A DNA stretch of 64,000 nucleotides from Pseudomonas marginalis (GCF_900105325.1 NZ_FNSU01000003.1:3857501-3921500); one strand, 5' to 3'; positions 33,951 through 43,758 are shown, counted from the stretch's first letter. The notes: generated by a model not told the origin, from the letters alone. Made by a program: numbers and translations.

Positions 33951-33992
33951 ACTGGATACGACCCTCCCTGTACTGGATACGACGCCCCCTGT
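33951..33992. promoter_or_regulatory. Tandem 21-bp repeats upstream of choX
   Basis: Two adjacent 21-bp units (33951-33971 and 33972-33992), each starting ACTGGATACGAC and ending CCCTGT, match at 19 of 21 positions. The exact two-turn spacing is what AraC-family dimers prefer, and GbdR is the obvious candidate. The pair lies about 140 bp before choX, in the 415-bp gap shared with sdaB. I see no other gene in that gap. Confidence 0.5.
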
Positions 33993-34132
33993 AGGCGTCA
34001 GATTTTCACTGGTACATGATCAGTCTCGACTCGTTTGCAAGGCACCGTGGCAGAGCTGTTGCCGCACGCTCCAACCGCAACACTTATAAAGCGCGGCGAA
34101 TGCCGCCAGAAAAAACACAGGAGTCTACCCAG

Positions 34133-35080
34133 ATGAAAGGTTCACCCTCGTTGTTGTTGGCCGCCATGCTGAGTCTGCCAGTCATGGCGCACGCCGCAGA
34201 ACCGGAACAGTGCAAGACCGTCAACTTCTCCGATGTCGGCTGGACCGACATCACCGTCACGACCGCGACCACCAGCGAAATCCTCAAGGGCCTGGGCTAC
34301 AAGACCAAGACCACGATGATTTCCGTTCCTGTGACCTACAAGTCCCTGGCCGACGGCAAGAACATGGACGTGTTCCTCGGCAACTGGATGCCGACCATGG
34401 AAAACGACATCAAGCAGTACCGTGATGCCGGCACCGTGGAAACCGTGCGCGCCAACCTGGAAAACGCCAAGTACACCCTGGCGGTACCCGAGGCGCTGTA
34501 CAACAAGGGCCTGAAAGACTTCGCCGATATCGCCAAATTCAAGGATGAGCTGGGCGGAAAGATCTACGGCATCGAGCCGGGTAACGACGGCAACCGCACC
34601 ATCCAGACGCTGATCGACAAAGACGCCTTCGGCCTCAAGACCGCCGGCTTCAAAGTGGTCGAATCCAGCGAAGCCGGGATGCTTTCCCAGGTTGAGCGCG
34701 CCACCAAGCGTGACCAGGCCATCGTGTTCCTCGGCTGGGAACCGCACCCGATGAACACCCGCTTCAAGATGAAGTACCTGACCGGGGGTGACGATTCGTT
34801 CGGCCCCAACTACGGCCAGGCCACCATCTATACCAACACCCGCAAGGGCTACACCGAGGAATGCAGCAACGTCGGTCAGTTGCTGAAGAACCTGGTGTTC
34901 ACCTTGAACATGGAAAGCACCCTGATGGGTAACGTTCTGGACGACAAGATGAAGCCCGATGCCGCCGCCAAGGCCTGGCTGAAAAAGAACCCGCAAGTCC
35001 TCGACACCTGGCTCGCCGGAGTCAATACCGTCGATGGCAAACCAGGCCTGGAGGCCGTCAAAGCGTATCTCGCCAAGTAA
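34133..35080 (+). CDS. choX: Choline-binding periplasmic protein
   Basis: This 315-residue substrate-binding protein (CbcX in P. aeruginosa) has the signal peptide MKGSPSLLLAAMLSLPVMAHA. Ligand-cage motifs are VGWTDITVTTATTSEIL, GNWMPTMEND, GKIYGIEPGNDGNRT and FLGWEPHPMN. It captures choline for the ChoWV transporter. The start at 34133 is fixed by AGGAG upstream and by the signal peptide. It resembles CaiX throughout. Confidence 0.93.
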   Translation: MKGSPSLLLAAMLSLPVMAHAAEPEQCKTVNFSDVGWTDITVTTATTSEILKGLGYKTKTTMISVPVTYKSLADGKNMDVFLGNWMPTMENDIKQYRDAGTVETVRANLENAKYTLAVPEALYNKGLKDFADIAKFKDELGGKIYGIEPGNDGNRTIQTLIDKDAFGLKTAGFKVVESSEAGMLSQVERATKRDQAIVFLGWEPHPMNTRFKMKYLTGGDDSFGPNYGQATIYTNTRKGYTEECSNVGQLLKNLVFTLNMESTLMGNVLDDKMKPDAAAKAWLKKNPQVLDTWLAGVNTVDGKPGLEAVKAYLAK

Positions 35081-35149
35081 TCCCGCTGACCCCGGGGCGG
35101 TGCGCTGCCCCGGGATGTTTTCCCTCTTCGCATGTGGACATTCACTACC

Positions 35150-35995
35150 ATGCTGACTGAACAGAAAATCCCACTAGGCCAGTACATCGCTGCCTTCGTC
35201 GAATGGTTGACCCAACACGGCGCCAACTACTTCGACGCAATCGCATCGACACTGGAAACGATGATCCACGGCGTGACGTTCGCGCTGACCTGGTTCAATC
35301 CGCTGGCATTGATCGGTCTGATTGCGCTGCTGGCTCACTTTATTCAACGTAAATGGGGACTGACTGTTTTTGTCATCGTCTCTTTCCTGCTGATCCTCAA
35401 CCTGGGGTACTGGCAGGAAACCATGGAGACCCTCGCGCAGGTGCTGTTCGCCACCCTGGTCTGCGTGGTCATCGGTGTGCCGCTGGGCATTGTTGCCGCG
35501 CACAAACCGCTGTTTTACACCATGATGCGGCCGGTGCTCGATCTGATGCAGACCGTGCCGACCTTCGTCTACCTCATCCCTACCCTGACCCTCTTCGGGC
35601 TGGGTGTGGTGCCCGGGCTGATTTCCACGGTGGTGTTCGCGATTGCCGCGCCGATCCGCCTGACCTACCTGGGTATCCGTGATGTACCGCAAGAGTTGAT
35701 GGACGCCGGCAAGGCCTTTGGCTGCTCGCGCCGTCAGTTGCTCTCGCGCATTGAACTGCCCCACGCCATGCCGAGCATCGCTGCCGGTATTACCCAATGC
35801 ATCATGCTGTCGTTGTCGATGGTGGTGATCGCGGCCCTGGTGGGCGCCGACGGCCTCGGTAAGCCGGTGGTCAACGCGCTGAACACCGCCGATATCGCCC
35901 TGGGCTTTGAAGCCGGCCTGGCGATTGTGCTGCTGGCCATCATGCTCGACCGCATCTGCAAACAACCCGACGCCAAAGTAGGGGGTGATGCATGA
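35150..35995 (+). CDS. choW: Quaternary amine ABC transporter, permease
   Basis: This 281-residue ProW-type permease has about six membrane helices. The coupling motif is EAA-like in VPQELMDAGKAFGCSRRQLLSRIELPHAMP. The start at 35150 gives MLTEQKIPLGQYIAAF; an ATG six codons upstream is possible. With ChoV it forms the core used by ChoX and probably CaiX. It overlaps choV by 4 bp. Confidence 0.93.
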   Translation: MLTEQKIPLGQYIAAFVEWLTQHGANYFDAIASTLETMIHGVTFALTWFNPLALIGLIALLAHFIQRKWGLTVFVIVSFLLILNLGYWQETMETLAQVLFATLVCVVIGVPLGIVAAHKPLFYTMMRPVLDLMQTVPTFVYLIPTLTLFGLGVVPGLISTVVFAIAAPIRLTYLGIRDVPQELMDAGKAFGCSRRQLLSRIELPHAMPSIAAGITQCIMLSLSMVVIAALVGADGLGKPVVNALNTADIALGFEAGLAIVLLAIMLDRICKQPDAKVGGDA

Positions 35996-37170
35996 GCATT
36001 ATCCGATTCGACAATGTCGACGTGATCTTCTCCAAAGACCCACGCGAAGCGCTCAAGCTGCTGGACCAGGGCATGAGCCGTAACGAGATCCTGAAAAAAA
36101 CCGGGCAGATTGTCGGCGTTGAAAAAGCCAGCCTGGATGTGGAAAAAGGCGAGATCTGCGTGCTGATGGGCCTGTCGGGCTCCGGCAAGTCGAGCCTGCT
36201 GCGCTGCATCAACGGCCTCAACACCGTCAGCCGTGGCCAACTGTTCGTCGAGCATGAAGGTCGCCAGATCGACATCGCCTCCTGCAGCCCCGCCGAGCTG
36301 AAAATGATGCGCACCAAGCGCATCGCCATGGTGTTCCAGAAGTTTGCCCTGATGCCCTGGCTGACGGTGCGCGAGAACATCAGCTTTGGTCTGGAAATGC
36401 AGGGCCGCCCGGAAAAAGAACGGCGCAAGCTGGTGGACGAGAAACTCGAGCTGGTGGGCCTGACCCAGTGGCGCAACAAGAAGCCCGATGAGCTGTCCGG
36501 CGGCATGCAACAACGCGTCGGCCTGGCCCGCGCGTTAGCGATGGACGCCGACATCCTGCTGATGGACGAGCCCTTCTCCGCCCTCGACCCGCTGATCCGC
36601 CAGGGCCTGCAGGACGAGTTGCTGGAACTGCAAAGCAAGCTGAGCAAGACCATCGTGTTCGTCAGCCACGACCTCGACGAGGCGCTCAAGCTGGGCAGCC
36701 GCATCGCGATCATGAAAGACGGCAAGATCATCCAGTACAGCGTGCCGGAAGAGATCGTGCTGAACCCGGCGGACGACTACGTACGCACCTTCGTCGCCCA
36801 CACCAACCCGCTGAACGTACTGTGCGGCCGCAGCCTGATGCGCACACTGGACAACTGCAAACGCGTCAACGGCTCGGTGTGCCTCGACCCGGGCGGCGAT
36901 TCGTGGCTGGACCTGTCCGAAGGCAACACCATCCAGGGCGCCCGCCAGAATGGCATGGTGATGAACCTGCAGAACTGGGCGCCGGGGCAACCGGTGGAAG
37001 GTTTGGGCCGGGTACCGACCCTGGTGGATTCGAATATCGGCATGCGTGATGCGCTGCAGATTCGTTACCAGACGGGGAACAAGCTGGTGTTGCATGACAA
37101 CAACCAGGTGGTGGGGATCCTTGGCGACAGTGAGCTCTACCACGCCCTGCTGGGCAAAAACCTGGGCTAG
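35992..37170 (+). CDS. choV: Quaternary amine ABC transporter, ATPase
   Basis: This 392-residue ProV-type ATPase has Walker A GLSGSGKSS near residue 60, signature LSGGMQQRVGLARALA, Walker B ILLMDEPFSALD and switch His in FVSHDLDEA. The N-terminal extension (NDVI/SKDPREALKLLDQGMS) is typical of ProV proteins, and a regulatory C-terminal domain (about 280-392) follows. It energises uptake of choline and related amines. It is last in the operon and followed by a hairpin with a T-run. Confidence 0.94.
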   Translation: MSIIRFDNVDVIFSKDPREALKLLDQGMSRNEILKKTGQIVGVEKASLDVEKGEICVLMGLSGSGKSSLLRCINGLNTVSRGQLFVEHEGRQIDIASCSPAELKMMRTKRIAMVFQKFALMPWLTVRENISFGLEMQGRPEKERRKLVDEKLELVGLTQWRNKKPDELSGGMQQRVGLARALAMDADILLMDEPFSALDPLIRQGLQDELLELQSKLSKTIVFVSHDLDEALKLGSRIAIMKDGKIIQYSVPEEIVLNPADDYVRTFVAHTNPLNVLCGRSLMRTLDNCKRVNGSVCLDPGGDSWLDLSEGNTIQGARQNGMVMNLQNWAPGQPVEGLGRVPTLVDSNIGMRDALQIRYQTGNKLVLHDNNQVVGILGDSELYHALLGKNLG

Positions 37171-37208
37171 CAAACACCGCAAACGCCAGTGCAGAAACCG
37201 GGTCAAAC

Positions 37209-37240
37209 ATGTGGGAGGGGGCTTGCCCCCCACATTTTTT
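37209..37240 (+). terminator. REP-derived hairpin with T-run after choV
   Basis: ATGTGGGAGGGGGCTTG pairs with CCCCCCACAT and is followed by TTTTTT. It lies about 40 bp after choV and is likely to terminate the choXWV transcript. The convergent betT stop is at 37281. Confidence 0.65.
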
Positions 37241-37280
37241 GCCCCAGTGATGTCAGTGACACCACCGGGCTTTCAACGCA

Positions 37281-39272
37281 TCAGCTATAGACACGGCCAA
37301 GGAGCTGCCGATGGCTTTCAAACTGATCGAGCACGTCCCGGGTGATCTGTTCCTGGGCGAAGCCCATCAGGTCGTATTCCTGAGGCCCGTTGTGCAGGTA
37401 CACCTCGGCCCGGTAATAGCGGGTGCGTTCTTCTTCGGGCAGGTCGCTCGGTGCCGACGAGTAAGCATCCAGGCTCACTTCATAAACGAAGGGGTTGCCC
37501 TCTTCCATCTCGATGCGCACACCGATGCAGCGCTTGGATTTACCCAGCAGCGTCTGCACTTCCAAACCTTGTTCACGCAACGCCGTCGCCGCTTCTTCCA
37601 GCGCCGGCGTGACGTGCTTGTCCATAAAGCGCTGCACAGTGCCCTGGCTCGGTTGCAGGTCGAGTGCCGTCAAGCGCTCGCTGAAGCCACGACGCCCGCG
37701 TTCAGCCAGTTGCGCCTGCTCCTGTTCGATCGCCACGTCCTGGCGCATCGCCTTGTGCAAACCGAACATAAAGAAAATCAGCACCACCGAGAACGGCAGC
37801 CCCGCCAGCACCACCATGGTTTGCATGGCTTCGAAGTTGCCGGCAAACAGCAGGCCGATGGTCACCAGGGTGATCACCGCCGACCAGAAGATGCGCAGCC
37901 AGTGCGGCGCATCTTCATCCACATTGCCGCCTTTGCAGGAAAGGTTGGCCATCATCACCGCACCGGAATCCGCCGGGGTCAGGAACAGCACAAAGCCCAC
38001 GAAGATCGACACGCCGATGACGATTTTCGACGCCGGGTAATGCTCCAGCAGTTGGTAGATGGCCATGGACGGTTGTTCCAGCGCCGTCTTGCCCAACTCC
38101 ACCGCACCATGGTTCAACACCAGGTCCAGCGCCGAGTTACCGAAGATCGACAGCCACGCCAGGGTAAAGCCCAGGGGAATCAGCAACACGCCGGCCACCA
38201 GTTCACGCACCGTGCGGCCACGGGAAATCCGCGCGATGAACATGCCCACGAACGGTGCCCAGGAAATCCACCAGGCCCAGTAGAACAGGGTCCACAGGCC
38301 CATCCAGCGTTCGGTCTTGTCACCGTCGCCTTCGTACACATAGAGGTCGAAGGTTTTCAGCACGATGCCGTTGAGGTAGTCGCCGGTGTTCTGCACCAGG
38401 CCATTGAGCAGGTGCAGGGTCGGGCCGAACAGCAGCACAAAGATCAGCAAGCCGCTGAACAGCACGATATTGAGGTTGGACAGGCGGCGGATGCCGTTCT
38501 CCACGCCCGACACGGCGGCGATGGTCGCCACGGTGCTCATCACGATGATCACGATCAGCAGGTTGGTGTTGCTGTGCGCCATGCCGAACAGGTTTTCCAG
38601 GCCGGACGACACCTGCATCGAACCGATGCCCAGGTTGGTCACCAGGCCCAACAGGGTCACGAACATGCCGAAACCATCCACCGCGTGACCGGCCGCGCCC
38701 TTCACCCAACGCTCACCCACCAGCGGGTACAGCGCCGAACGCAAGGCCAGCGGCTGGTTATGCCGGTAGGCGAAGTACGCCACCGCCAGGCCGACCAGCG
38801 CATAGATCGCCCAGCCATGCAGGCCCCAGTGCAAAAAGGTCAACTGCAACGCCTGGCGTGCCGCGCCGTTGCTGGCGGCGGCGCCTTCGGGCGGGTTGAA
38901 GTAGTGATCCAGCGGCTCGGAGGCACCGAAGTACAGCAACGAGATACCGATGCCCGACGAGAACAACATGCCGGCCCAGGCGCCGTAGCTGAAGTCCGGG
39001 GTGTCGTCCTTGCTGCCCAGTTTCAACTTGCCGTAGGACGAAAACGCCAGGCCGACCACAAACACCAGGTAAGCGGCGATGACCACCATGTAGTACCAGC
39101 CGAAGCTTTTGGAAAGCCAGGCCTGGGCTACGCCGAGCATGCGCCCGGCCTCCTGCGGAGCGATGATCAGAATGGCGGTCAACAACAGAATCAGCGCGGT
39201 GGAGGTGTAGAACACCCAACCGTTGACCCGGACCTTTTCCGGCGGGGTCTTTATAAGAGAGGCAGAACTCAT
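37281..39272 (-). CDS. betT: BCCT-family choline/betaine transporter
   Basis: This 663-residue sodium- or proton-coupled transporter has twelve hydrophobic helices. The family signature lies in WTLFYWAWWISWAPFVGMFIARISRG, with GIGISLLYFGASEPLDHYF before it. A cytoplasmic C-terminal domain of about 150 residues (from about residue 510), typical of osmoregulated BetT proteins, follows. The start at 39272 is chosen because GGAG lies upstream and the earlier frame is poor. It is divergent from betI. Confidence 0.93.
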   Translation of the reverse strand: MSSASLIKTPPEKVRVNGWVFYTSTALILLLTAILIIAPQEAGRMLGVAQAWLSKSFGWYYMVVIAAYLVFVVGLAFSSYGKLKLGSKDDTPDFSYGAWAGMLFSSGIGISLLYFGASEPLDHYFNPPEGAAASNGAARQALQLTFLHWGLHGWAIYALVGLAVAYFAYRHNQPLALRSALYPLVGERWVKGAAGHAVDGFGMFVTLLGLVTNLGIGSMQVSSGLENLFGMAHSNTNLLIVIIVMSTVATIAAVSGVENGIRRLSNLNIVLFSGLLIFVLLFGPTLHLLNGLVQNTGDYLNGIVLKTFDLYVYEGDGDKTERWMGLWTLFYWAWWISWAPFVGMFIARISRGRTVRELVAGVLLIPLGFTLAWLSIFGNSALDLVLNHGAVELGKTALEQPSMAIYQLLEHYPASKIVIGVSIFVGFVLFLTPADSGAVMMANLSCKGGNVDEDAPHWLRIFWSAVITLVTIGLLFAGNFEAMQTMVVLAGLPFSVVLIFFMFGLHKAMRQDVAIEQEQAQLAERGRRGFSERLTALDLQPSQGTVQRFMDKHVTPALEEAATALREQGLEVQTLLGKSKRCIGVRIEMEEGNPFVYEVSLDAYSSAPSDLPEEERTRYYRAEVYLHNGPQEYDLMGFAQEQITRDVLDQFESHRQLLGRVYS

Positions 39273-39515
39273 GGCGCAGATGCTCCAGGCAGTGCGAGAG
39301 AGAAACACAAGGCAACGGTTATCCCGGCCTATCGATTTTTCGGCAGTCGACGGACGGGTGTTATAAAGACACCCCGAAAATCCTTGAGCCCCACCAGGCA
39401 GTGGGCAGGCCTTGATACCGCCTGTTTCAAAGGTTTTTGCAGGTGCCGGATGTCGCGGCCTTCACGTAGGAAATACCTGTAGGCAGCGACCATTTGTCGC
39501 AGAGCTTATTCTTTG

Positions 39516-39574
39516 TTGATTGAACGTTCAATCAAAACAAAATAGACTGGCCTTCAAGTCGACGAACGTTCATC
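39516..39574. promoter_or_regulatory. Paired BetI operator sites between betT and betI
   Basis: A perfect 20-bp palindrome, TTGATTGAACGTTCAATCAA, occupies 39516-39535. A second, weaker copy, GACGAACGTTCATC, is at 39561-39574. The shared GAACGTTC cores start 42 bp apart, four helical turns, suggesting two TetR-type dimers on one face. The 333-bp gap contains no gene. BetI binding is inferred from position and palindrome type. Confidence 0.7.
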
Positions 39575-39605
39575 GCCCGTCGGCAGGCCTAAGGAGAGGT
39601 GCTAC

Positions 39606-40199
39606 ATGCCCAAGGTCGGTATGCAACCCATACGCCGCCAACAGTTGATCGAAGCCACATTGACGGCCATCGACCAGGTCGGAATGGGAGATGCCAGCAT
39701 CGCGCTGATCGCCCGTTTGGCCGGGGTCTCGAACGGCATCATCAGTCACTACTTTCAGGACAAGAACGGCCTGATCGCCGCGACGATGCGCTACCTGATG
39801 AACGTGCTGATCGAGAACGTCCACGAACGCAGGCTTGCGCTGAAGGACGACAGCCCACGGGCGCACCTTCGGGTGATCATCGAGGGCAACTTCGACGCCA
39901 GCCAGGTCAATGGCCCGGCAATGAAAACCTGGCTGGCCTTCTGGGCCACCAGCATGCATCACCCGTCATTGCACAGGTTGCAGCGGATCAACGATCAACG
40001 TCTGTATTCCAACCTGTGCTGCCAGTTCCGCCGAGTGCTGCCGCTGCCGCACGCACGCAAAGCAGCCAGAGGCCTGGCGGCCCTGATCGACGGTTTGTGG
40101 TTGCGCGGTGCCCTGTCGGGAGACGCTTTCGACACGGCGCAGGCGCAACGGATCGCTTACGAATACATGGATTTCCAATTGGCCAAGCAGGTGAGTTAG
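39606..40199 (+). CDS. betI: Choline-responsive TetR repressor
   Basis: The 197-residue regulator has an N-terminal helix-turn-helix (IALIARLAGVSNGIISHYFQDKNGLIAATM) and a ligand-binding C-terminal domain (TWLAFWATSMHHPSLHRLQ). It represses betT and betIBA until choline is present. The start MPKVGMQPIRRQQL is preceded by AGGAGAGG. It is the first gene of betIBA and sits just after the palindromes at 39516-39574. Confidence 0.94.
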   Translation: MPKVGMQPIRRQQLIEATLTAIDQVGMGDASIALIARLAGVSNGIISHYFQDKNGLIAATMRYLMNVLIENVHERRLALKDDSPRAHLRVIIEGNFDASQVNGPAMKTWLAFWATSMHHPSLHRLQRINDQRLYSNLCCQFRRVLPLPHARKAARGLAALIDGLWLRGALSGDAFDTAQAQRIAYEYMDFQLAKQVS

Positions 40200-40309
40200 A
40201 GCCCTTATAAACGCTCAACCCCTGAACGTCCGCCGCCCAGTGTTGCCACACCCTCATGGCCCACTTTGCGGCGGGTAACGCCAACCACTTATGCACTTGC
40301 GAGGACTTT

Positions 40310-41782
40310 ATGGCCCGTTTCGACCTGCAAAAACTCTACATTGACGGCGGCTACAGCGACGCTGGCAGCGATGCCACCTTCGACGCCATCAACCCGGCTA
40401 ACGGTGAAGTTCTCGCCCAAGTGCAACGCGCAACGTTCGACGACGTTGAACGTGCCGTGGTCAGCGCGGAAAAAGGCCAGAAAATCTGGGCCGCCATGAC
40501 CGCCATGGAGCGTTCGCGCATCCTGCGTCGTGCCGTCGACATCCTGCGCGAGCGCAACGACGAACTGGCCGCCCTGGAAACCCTGGACACCGGTAAAGCC
40601 TTCTCCGAAACCCAGTACGTCGACATCGTCACCGGCGCCGACGTGCTGGAATACTACGCAGGCCTGGTACCGGCCATCGAAGGCGAGCAGATCCCTCTGC
40701 GCGACACCTCGTTCGTCTACACCCGCCGCGAGCCCCTGGGCGTGGTCGCCGGTATCGGCGCCTGGAACTACCCGATCCAGATCGCCCTGTGGAAATCCGC
40801 ACCGGCCCTGGCCGCCGGTAACGCGATGATCTTCAAGCCAAGCGAAGTCACCTCGCTGACCACCCTGAAACTGGCCGAGATCTACACCGAAGCCGGCGTT
40901 CCAGCAGGCGTGTTCAACGTCTTGACCGGCAGCGGCCGTGAAGTCGGCACCTGGCTGACCGAGCACCCGCGCATCGAGAAAGTCTCGTTCACCGGCGGCA
41001 CCGACACCGGCAAGAAAGTCATGGCCAGCGCTTCGAGCTCGTCGCTCAAGGAAGTGACCATGGAACTGGGCGGCAAGTCGCCGCTGATCGTGTTCGAAGA
41101 CGCCGACCTGGATCGTGCGGCCGACATCGCGATGATGGCCAACTTCTACAGCTCCGGCCAGGTCTGCACCAACGGCACCCGCGTGTTCGTGCCCAAGCAC
41201 CTGCAAGAGGCATTCGAAGCCAAGATCGTTGAGCGTGTTGCGCGCATCCGCGTTGGCGACCCCCAGGACGCCAACACCAATTTCGGTCCGCTGGTCAGCT
41301 TCGCCCACATGGAAAGCGTGCTGGGCTACATCGCCAAAGGCAAGGAAGAAGGCGCCCGCGTGCTGTGCGGCGGCGACCGCCTGACCGACGGCGACCTGGC
41401 CAAAGGCGCCTTTGTGGCCCCGACCGTGTTCACCGACTGCACCGACGAGATGACCATCGTCCGTGAAGAAATCTTCGGCCCGGTGATGAGCATCCTCACC
41501 TACGAAACCGAAGAAGAAGTGATCCGCCGCGCCAACGACACCGACTTCGGCCTGGCTGCGGGCCTTGTGACCAAGGACCTGAACCGCGCCCACCGCGTGA
41601 TTCACCAGCTGGAAGCGGGCATCTGCTGGATCAACGCCTGGGGCGAATCCGACGCGAAAATGCCGGTGGGTGGCTACAAGCAATCCGGTGTGGGCCGTGA
41701 AAACGGCATCAGCTCGCTGAACAACTTCACCCGCATCAAATCGGTACAGGTTGAGCTGGGCGACTACGCCTCGGTGTTCTAA
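40310..41782 (+). CDS. betB: Betaine aldehyde dehydrogenase
   Basis: This 490-residue NAD(P)-dependent aldehyde dehydrogenase oxidises betaine aldehyde to glycine betaine. Signature regions are GAWNYPIQIALWK, FTGGTDTGKKV, ELGGKSPL and the catalytic Cys in SSGQVCTNGTR. The start at 40310 (MARFDLQKLYIDG) has GAGGAC upstream. It lies 110 bp after betI, with a repeat after it before betA. Confidence 0.95.
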   Translation: MARFDLQKLYIDGGYSDAGSDATFDAINPANGEVLAQVQRATFDDVERAVVSAEKGQKIWAAMTAMERSRILRRAVDILRERNDELAALETLDTGKAFSETQYVDIVTGADVLEYYAGLVPAIEGEQIPLRDTSFVYTRREPLGVVAGIGAWNYPIQIALWKSAPALAAGNAMIFKPSEVTSLTTLKLAEIYTEAGVPAGVFNVLTGSGREVGTWLTEHPRIEKVSFTGGTDTGKKVMASASSSSLKEVTMELGGKSPLIVFEDADLDRAADIAMMANFYSSGQVCTNGTRVFVPKHLQEAFEAKIVERVARIRVGDPQDANTNFGPLVSFAHMESVLGYIAKGKEEGARVLCGGDRLTDGDLAKGAFVAPTVFTDCTDEMTIVREEIFGPVMSILTYETEEEVIRRANDTDFGLAAGLVTKDLNRAHRVIHQLEAGICWINAWGESDAKMPVGGYKQSGVGRENGISSLNNFTRIKSVQVELGDYASVF

Positions 41783-41825
41783 GCAACCCCACTCAACTCA
41801 GCGCGTATCGATCCCAAGGTCCGCC

Positions 41826-41915
41826 GTAGCAGCTGACGAGCGCAAGCGAGGCTGCGTAGCGATCTTGGGGTCTGCTACGCAGCCCAACGCAGCCTCGTTC
41901 CTCGGCAGCTGCTAC
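41826..41915. repeat. GTAGCAGCTG-type inverted repeat between betB and betA
   Basis: Imperfect arms GTAGCAGCTGACGAGCG (41826) and CTCGGCAGCTGCTAC (ending 41915) enclose about 30 bp. This is the same family as 29964-30052. It lies inside the bet operon and may alter mRNA stability between betB and betA. Confidence 0.75.
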
Positions 41916-41945
41916 GGGCGGCCAAACTTTTAAGAGGGTGCATTT

Positions 41946-43649
41946 ATGTCCCAAGAATACGACTACATCATTGTGGGTGCCGGCTCTGCCGGTAACACCC
42001 TGGCGACCCGCCTGACCGAAGACGAAGGCGTCACCGTCCTGCTGCTGGAAGCCGGCGGCCCCGACTACCGCCTCGATTTCCGCACCCAGATGCCCGCCGC
42101 CCTGGCCTTCCCGCTGCAAGGCCGCCGCTACAACTGGGCGTACGAGACCGATCCGGAGCCACACATGGACGGCCGCCGGATGGAATGCGGACGCGGCAAG
42201 GGCCTGGGTGGCTCTTCGCTGATCAACGGCATGTGCTACATCCGTGGCAACGCCATGGACTACGACAACTGGTCGAAGCTGCCGGGCCTGGAAGACTGGA
42301 GCTACCTCGACTGCCTGCCGTATTTCCGCAAGGCCGAAACCCGCGACATCGGCCCCAACGACTGGCACGGCGGCGATGGCCCGGTCAGCGTGACCACACC
42401 TAAAGCCGGCAACAACCCGCTGTTCCACGCCATGGTTGAAGCGGGCGTGCAGGCCGGTTACCCGCGCACCGAGGACTTGAACGGCTACCAGCAGGAAGGC
42501 TTCGGCCCGATGGACCGCACCGTCACGCCTAACGGCCGTCGCGCCAGCACCGCGCGCGGTTACCTGGACACGGCCAAGAAGCGTTCGACTCTGACCATCG
42601 TCACCCACGCCCTCACCGACAAGGTGTTGTTCGAAGGCAAGCGTGCCGTTGGCGTGCGTTACCTGATCGGTGCCGCCGAAGAGCGCGTTGAAGCCCGTGC
42701 GCGTAAAGAAGTGCTGGTGTGCAGCGGCGCAATCGCTTCGCCGCAACTGCTGCAACGCTCCGGCGTCGGCCCGGCCAAGCTGCTGGAAAGCCTCGACATC
42801 CCGGTGGTCCACGACCTGCCTGGCGTCGGCGAAAACCTGCAGGACCACCTTGAGCTGTACCTGCAATATGCGTGCACCCAGCCGGTGTCGCTGTACCCGT
42901 CGCTGCTCTGGTACAACCAGCCGGCCATCGGTGCCGAGTGGCTGTTCAACGGCACCGGCATCGGCGCCAGCAACCAGTTCGAAGCGGGCGGTTTCATCCG
43001 TACCCGTGAAGAATTCGAATGGCCGAACATCCAGTACCACTTCCTGCCGGTCGCGATTAACTACAACGGCAGCAACGGTGTGAAAGAGCACGGTTTCCAG
43101 GCGCACATGGGCTCCATGCGCTCGCCGAGCCGTGGTCGCGTGCAACTGAAGTCGAAGAACCCACGGGACTACCCGAGCATCCTCTTCAACTACATGGCCA
43201 CCGAGCAGGACTGGCAGGAATTCCGCGACGGCATCCGCCTGACCCGCGAAATCATGCAGCAGCCGGCACTGGACCCGTACCGTGGCCGCGAAATCAGCCC
43301 GGGTATCGAGGTGCAAACCGATGAGCAGTTGGACAAGTTCATCCGCGAGCACGCCGAAACCGCGTTCCACCCGTCCTGCTCATGCAAGATGGGCGACGAC
43401 GAGATGGCCGTGGTCGATGGCGAAGGCCGCGTGCATGGCATGCAGGGCCTGCGCGTAGTCGATGCGTCGATCATGCCGATCATCACCACCGGCAACCTGA
43501 ACGCGCCGACGATCATGATCGCCGAGAAAATCGCCGACAAGATCCGTGGCCGCCAGCCGCTGCCGCGCAGCACTGCCGACTACTACGTGGCCGGCGACGC
43601 GCCGGTGCGTGGCAAGCCGTTGCGTGAAGTGGGGCCATTGGCGCAATAA
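41946..43649 (+). CDS. betA: Choline dehydrogenase
   Basis: This 567-residue GMC oxidoreductase oxidises choline to betaine aldehyde and onward, passing electrons to the membrane chain. The N-terminal FAD motif is DYIIVGAGSAGNTLA, the GMC signature is GKGLGGSSLINGMCYIRG, and the C-terminal active site His is in HPSCSCKMG with NLNAPTIMIAEK. Size and motifs are standard. It ends the bet operon. Confidence 0.95.
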   Translation: MSQEYDYIIVGAGSAGNTLATRLTEDEGVTVLLLEAGGPDYRLDFRTQMPAALAFPLQGRRYNWAYETDPEPHMDGRRMECGRGKGLGGSSLINGMCYIRGNAMDYDNWSKLPGLEDWSYLDCLPYFRKAETRDIGPNDWHGGDGPVSVTTPKAGNNPLFHAMVEAGVQAGYPRTEDLNGYQQEGFGPMDRTVTPNGRRASTARGYLDTAKKRSTLTIVTHALTDKVLFEGKRAVGVRYLIGAAEERVEARARKEVLVCSGAIASPQLLQRSGVGPAKLLESLDIPVVHDLPGVGENLQDHLELYLQYACTQPVSLYPSLLWYNQPAIGAEWLFNGTGIGASNQFEAGGFIRTREEFEWPNIQYHFLPVAINYNGSNGVKEHGFQAHMGSMRSPSRGRVQLKSKNPRDYPSILFNYMATEQDWQEFRDGIRLTREIMQQPALDPYRGREISPGIEVQTDEQLDKFIREHAETAFHPSCSCKMGDDEMAVVDGEGRVHGMQGLRVVDASIMPIITTGNLNAPTIMIAEKIADKIRGRQPLPRSTADYYVAGDAPVRGKPLREVGPLAQ

Positions 43650-43656
43650 CGCTAAA

Positions 43657-43758
43657 CCCTGTGGTGAGCGGGCTTGCCCCGCGCTGGAGTGCGCAGCGCT
43701 CCCAATATTTTTGGGGCCGCTGCGCAGCCAATGCGGGGCAAGCCCGCTCGCCACAGGG
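43657..43758. repeat. REPIN after betA
   Basis: Arms CCCTGTGGTGAGCGGGCTTG and CAAGCCCGCTCGCCACAGGG form a pair about 100 bp long, of the GTGAGCGGGCTTG family. It marks the right end of the betaine genes. Confidence 0.85.

Noticed and set aside
37311..39482. 723-residue frame antisense to betT
   Set aside because: Composition is typical of a reverse-complement shadow, and BetT fully accounts for the segment.
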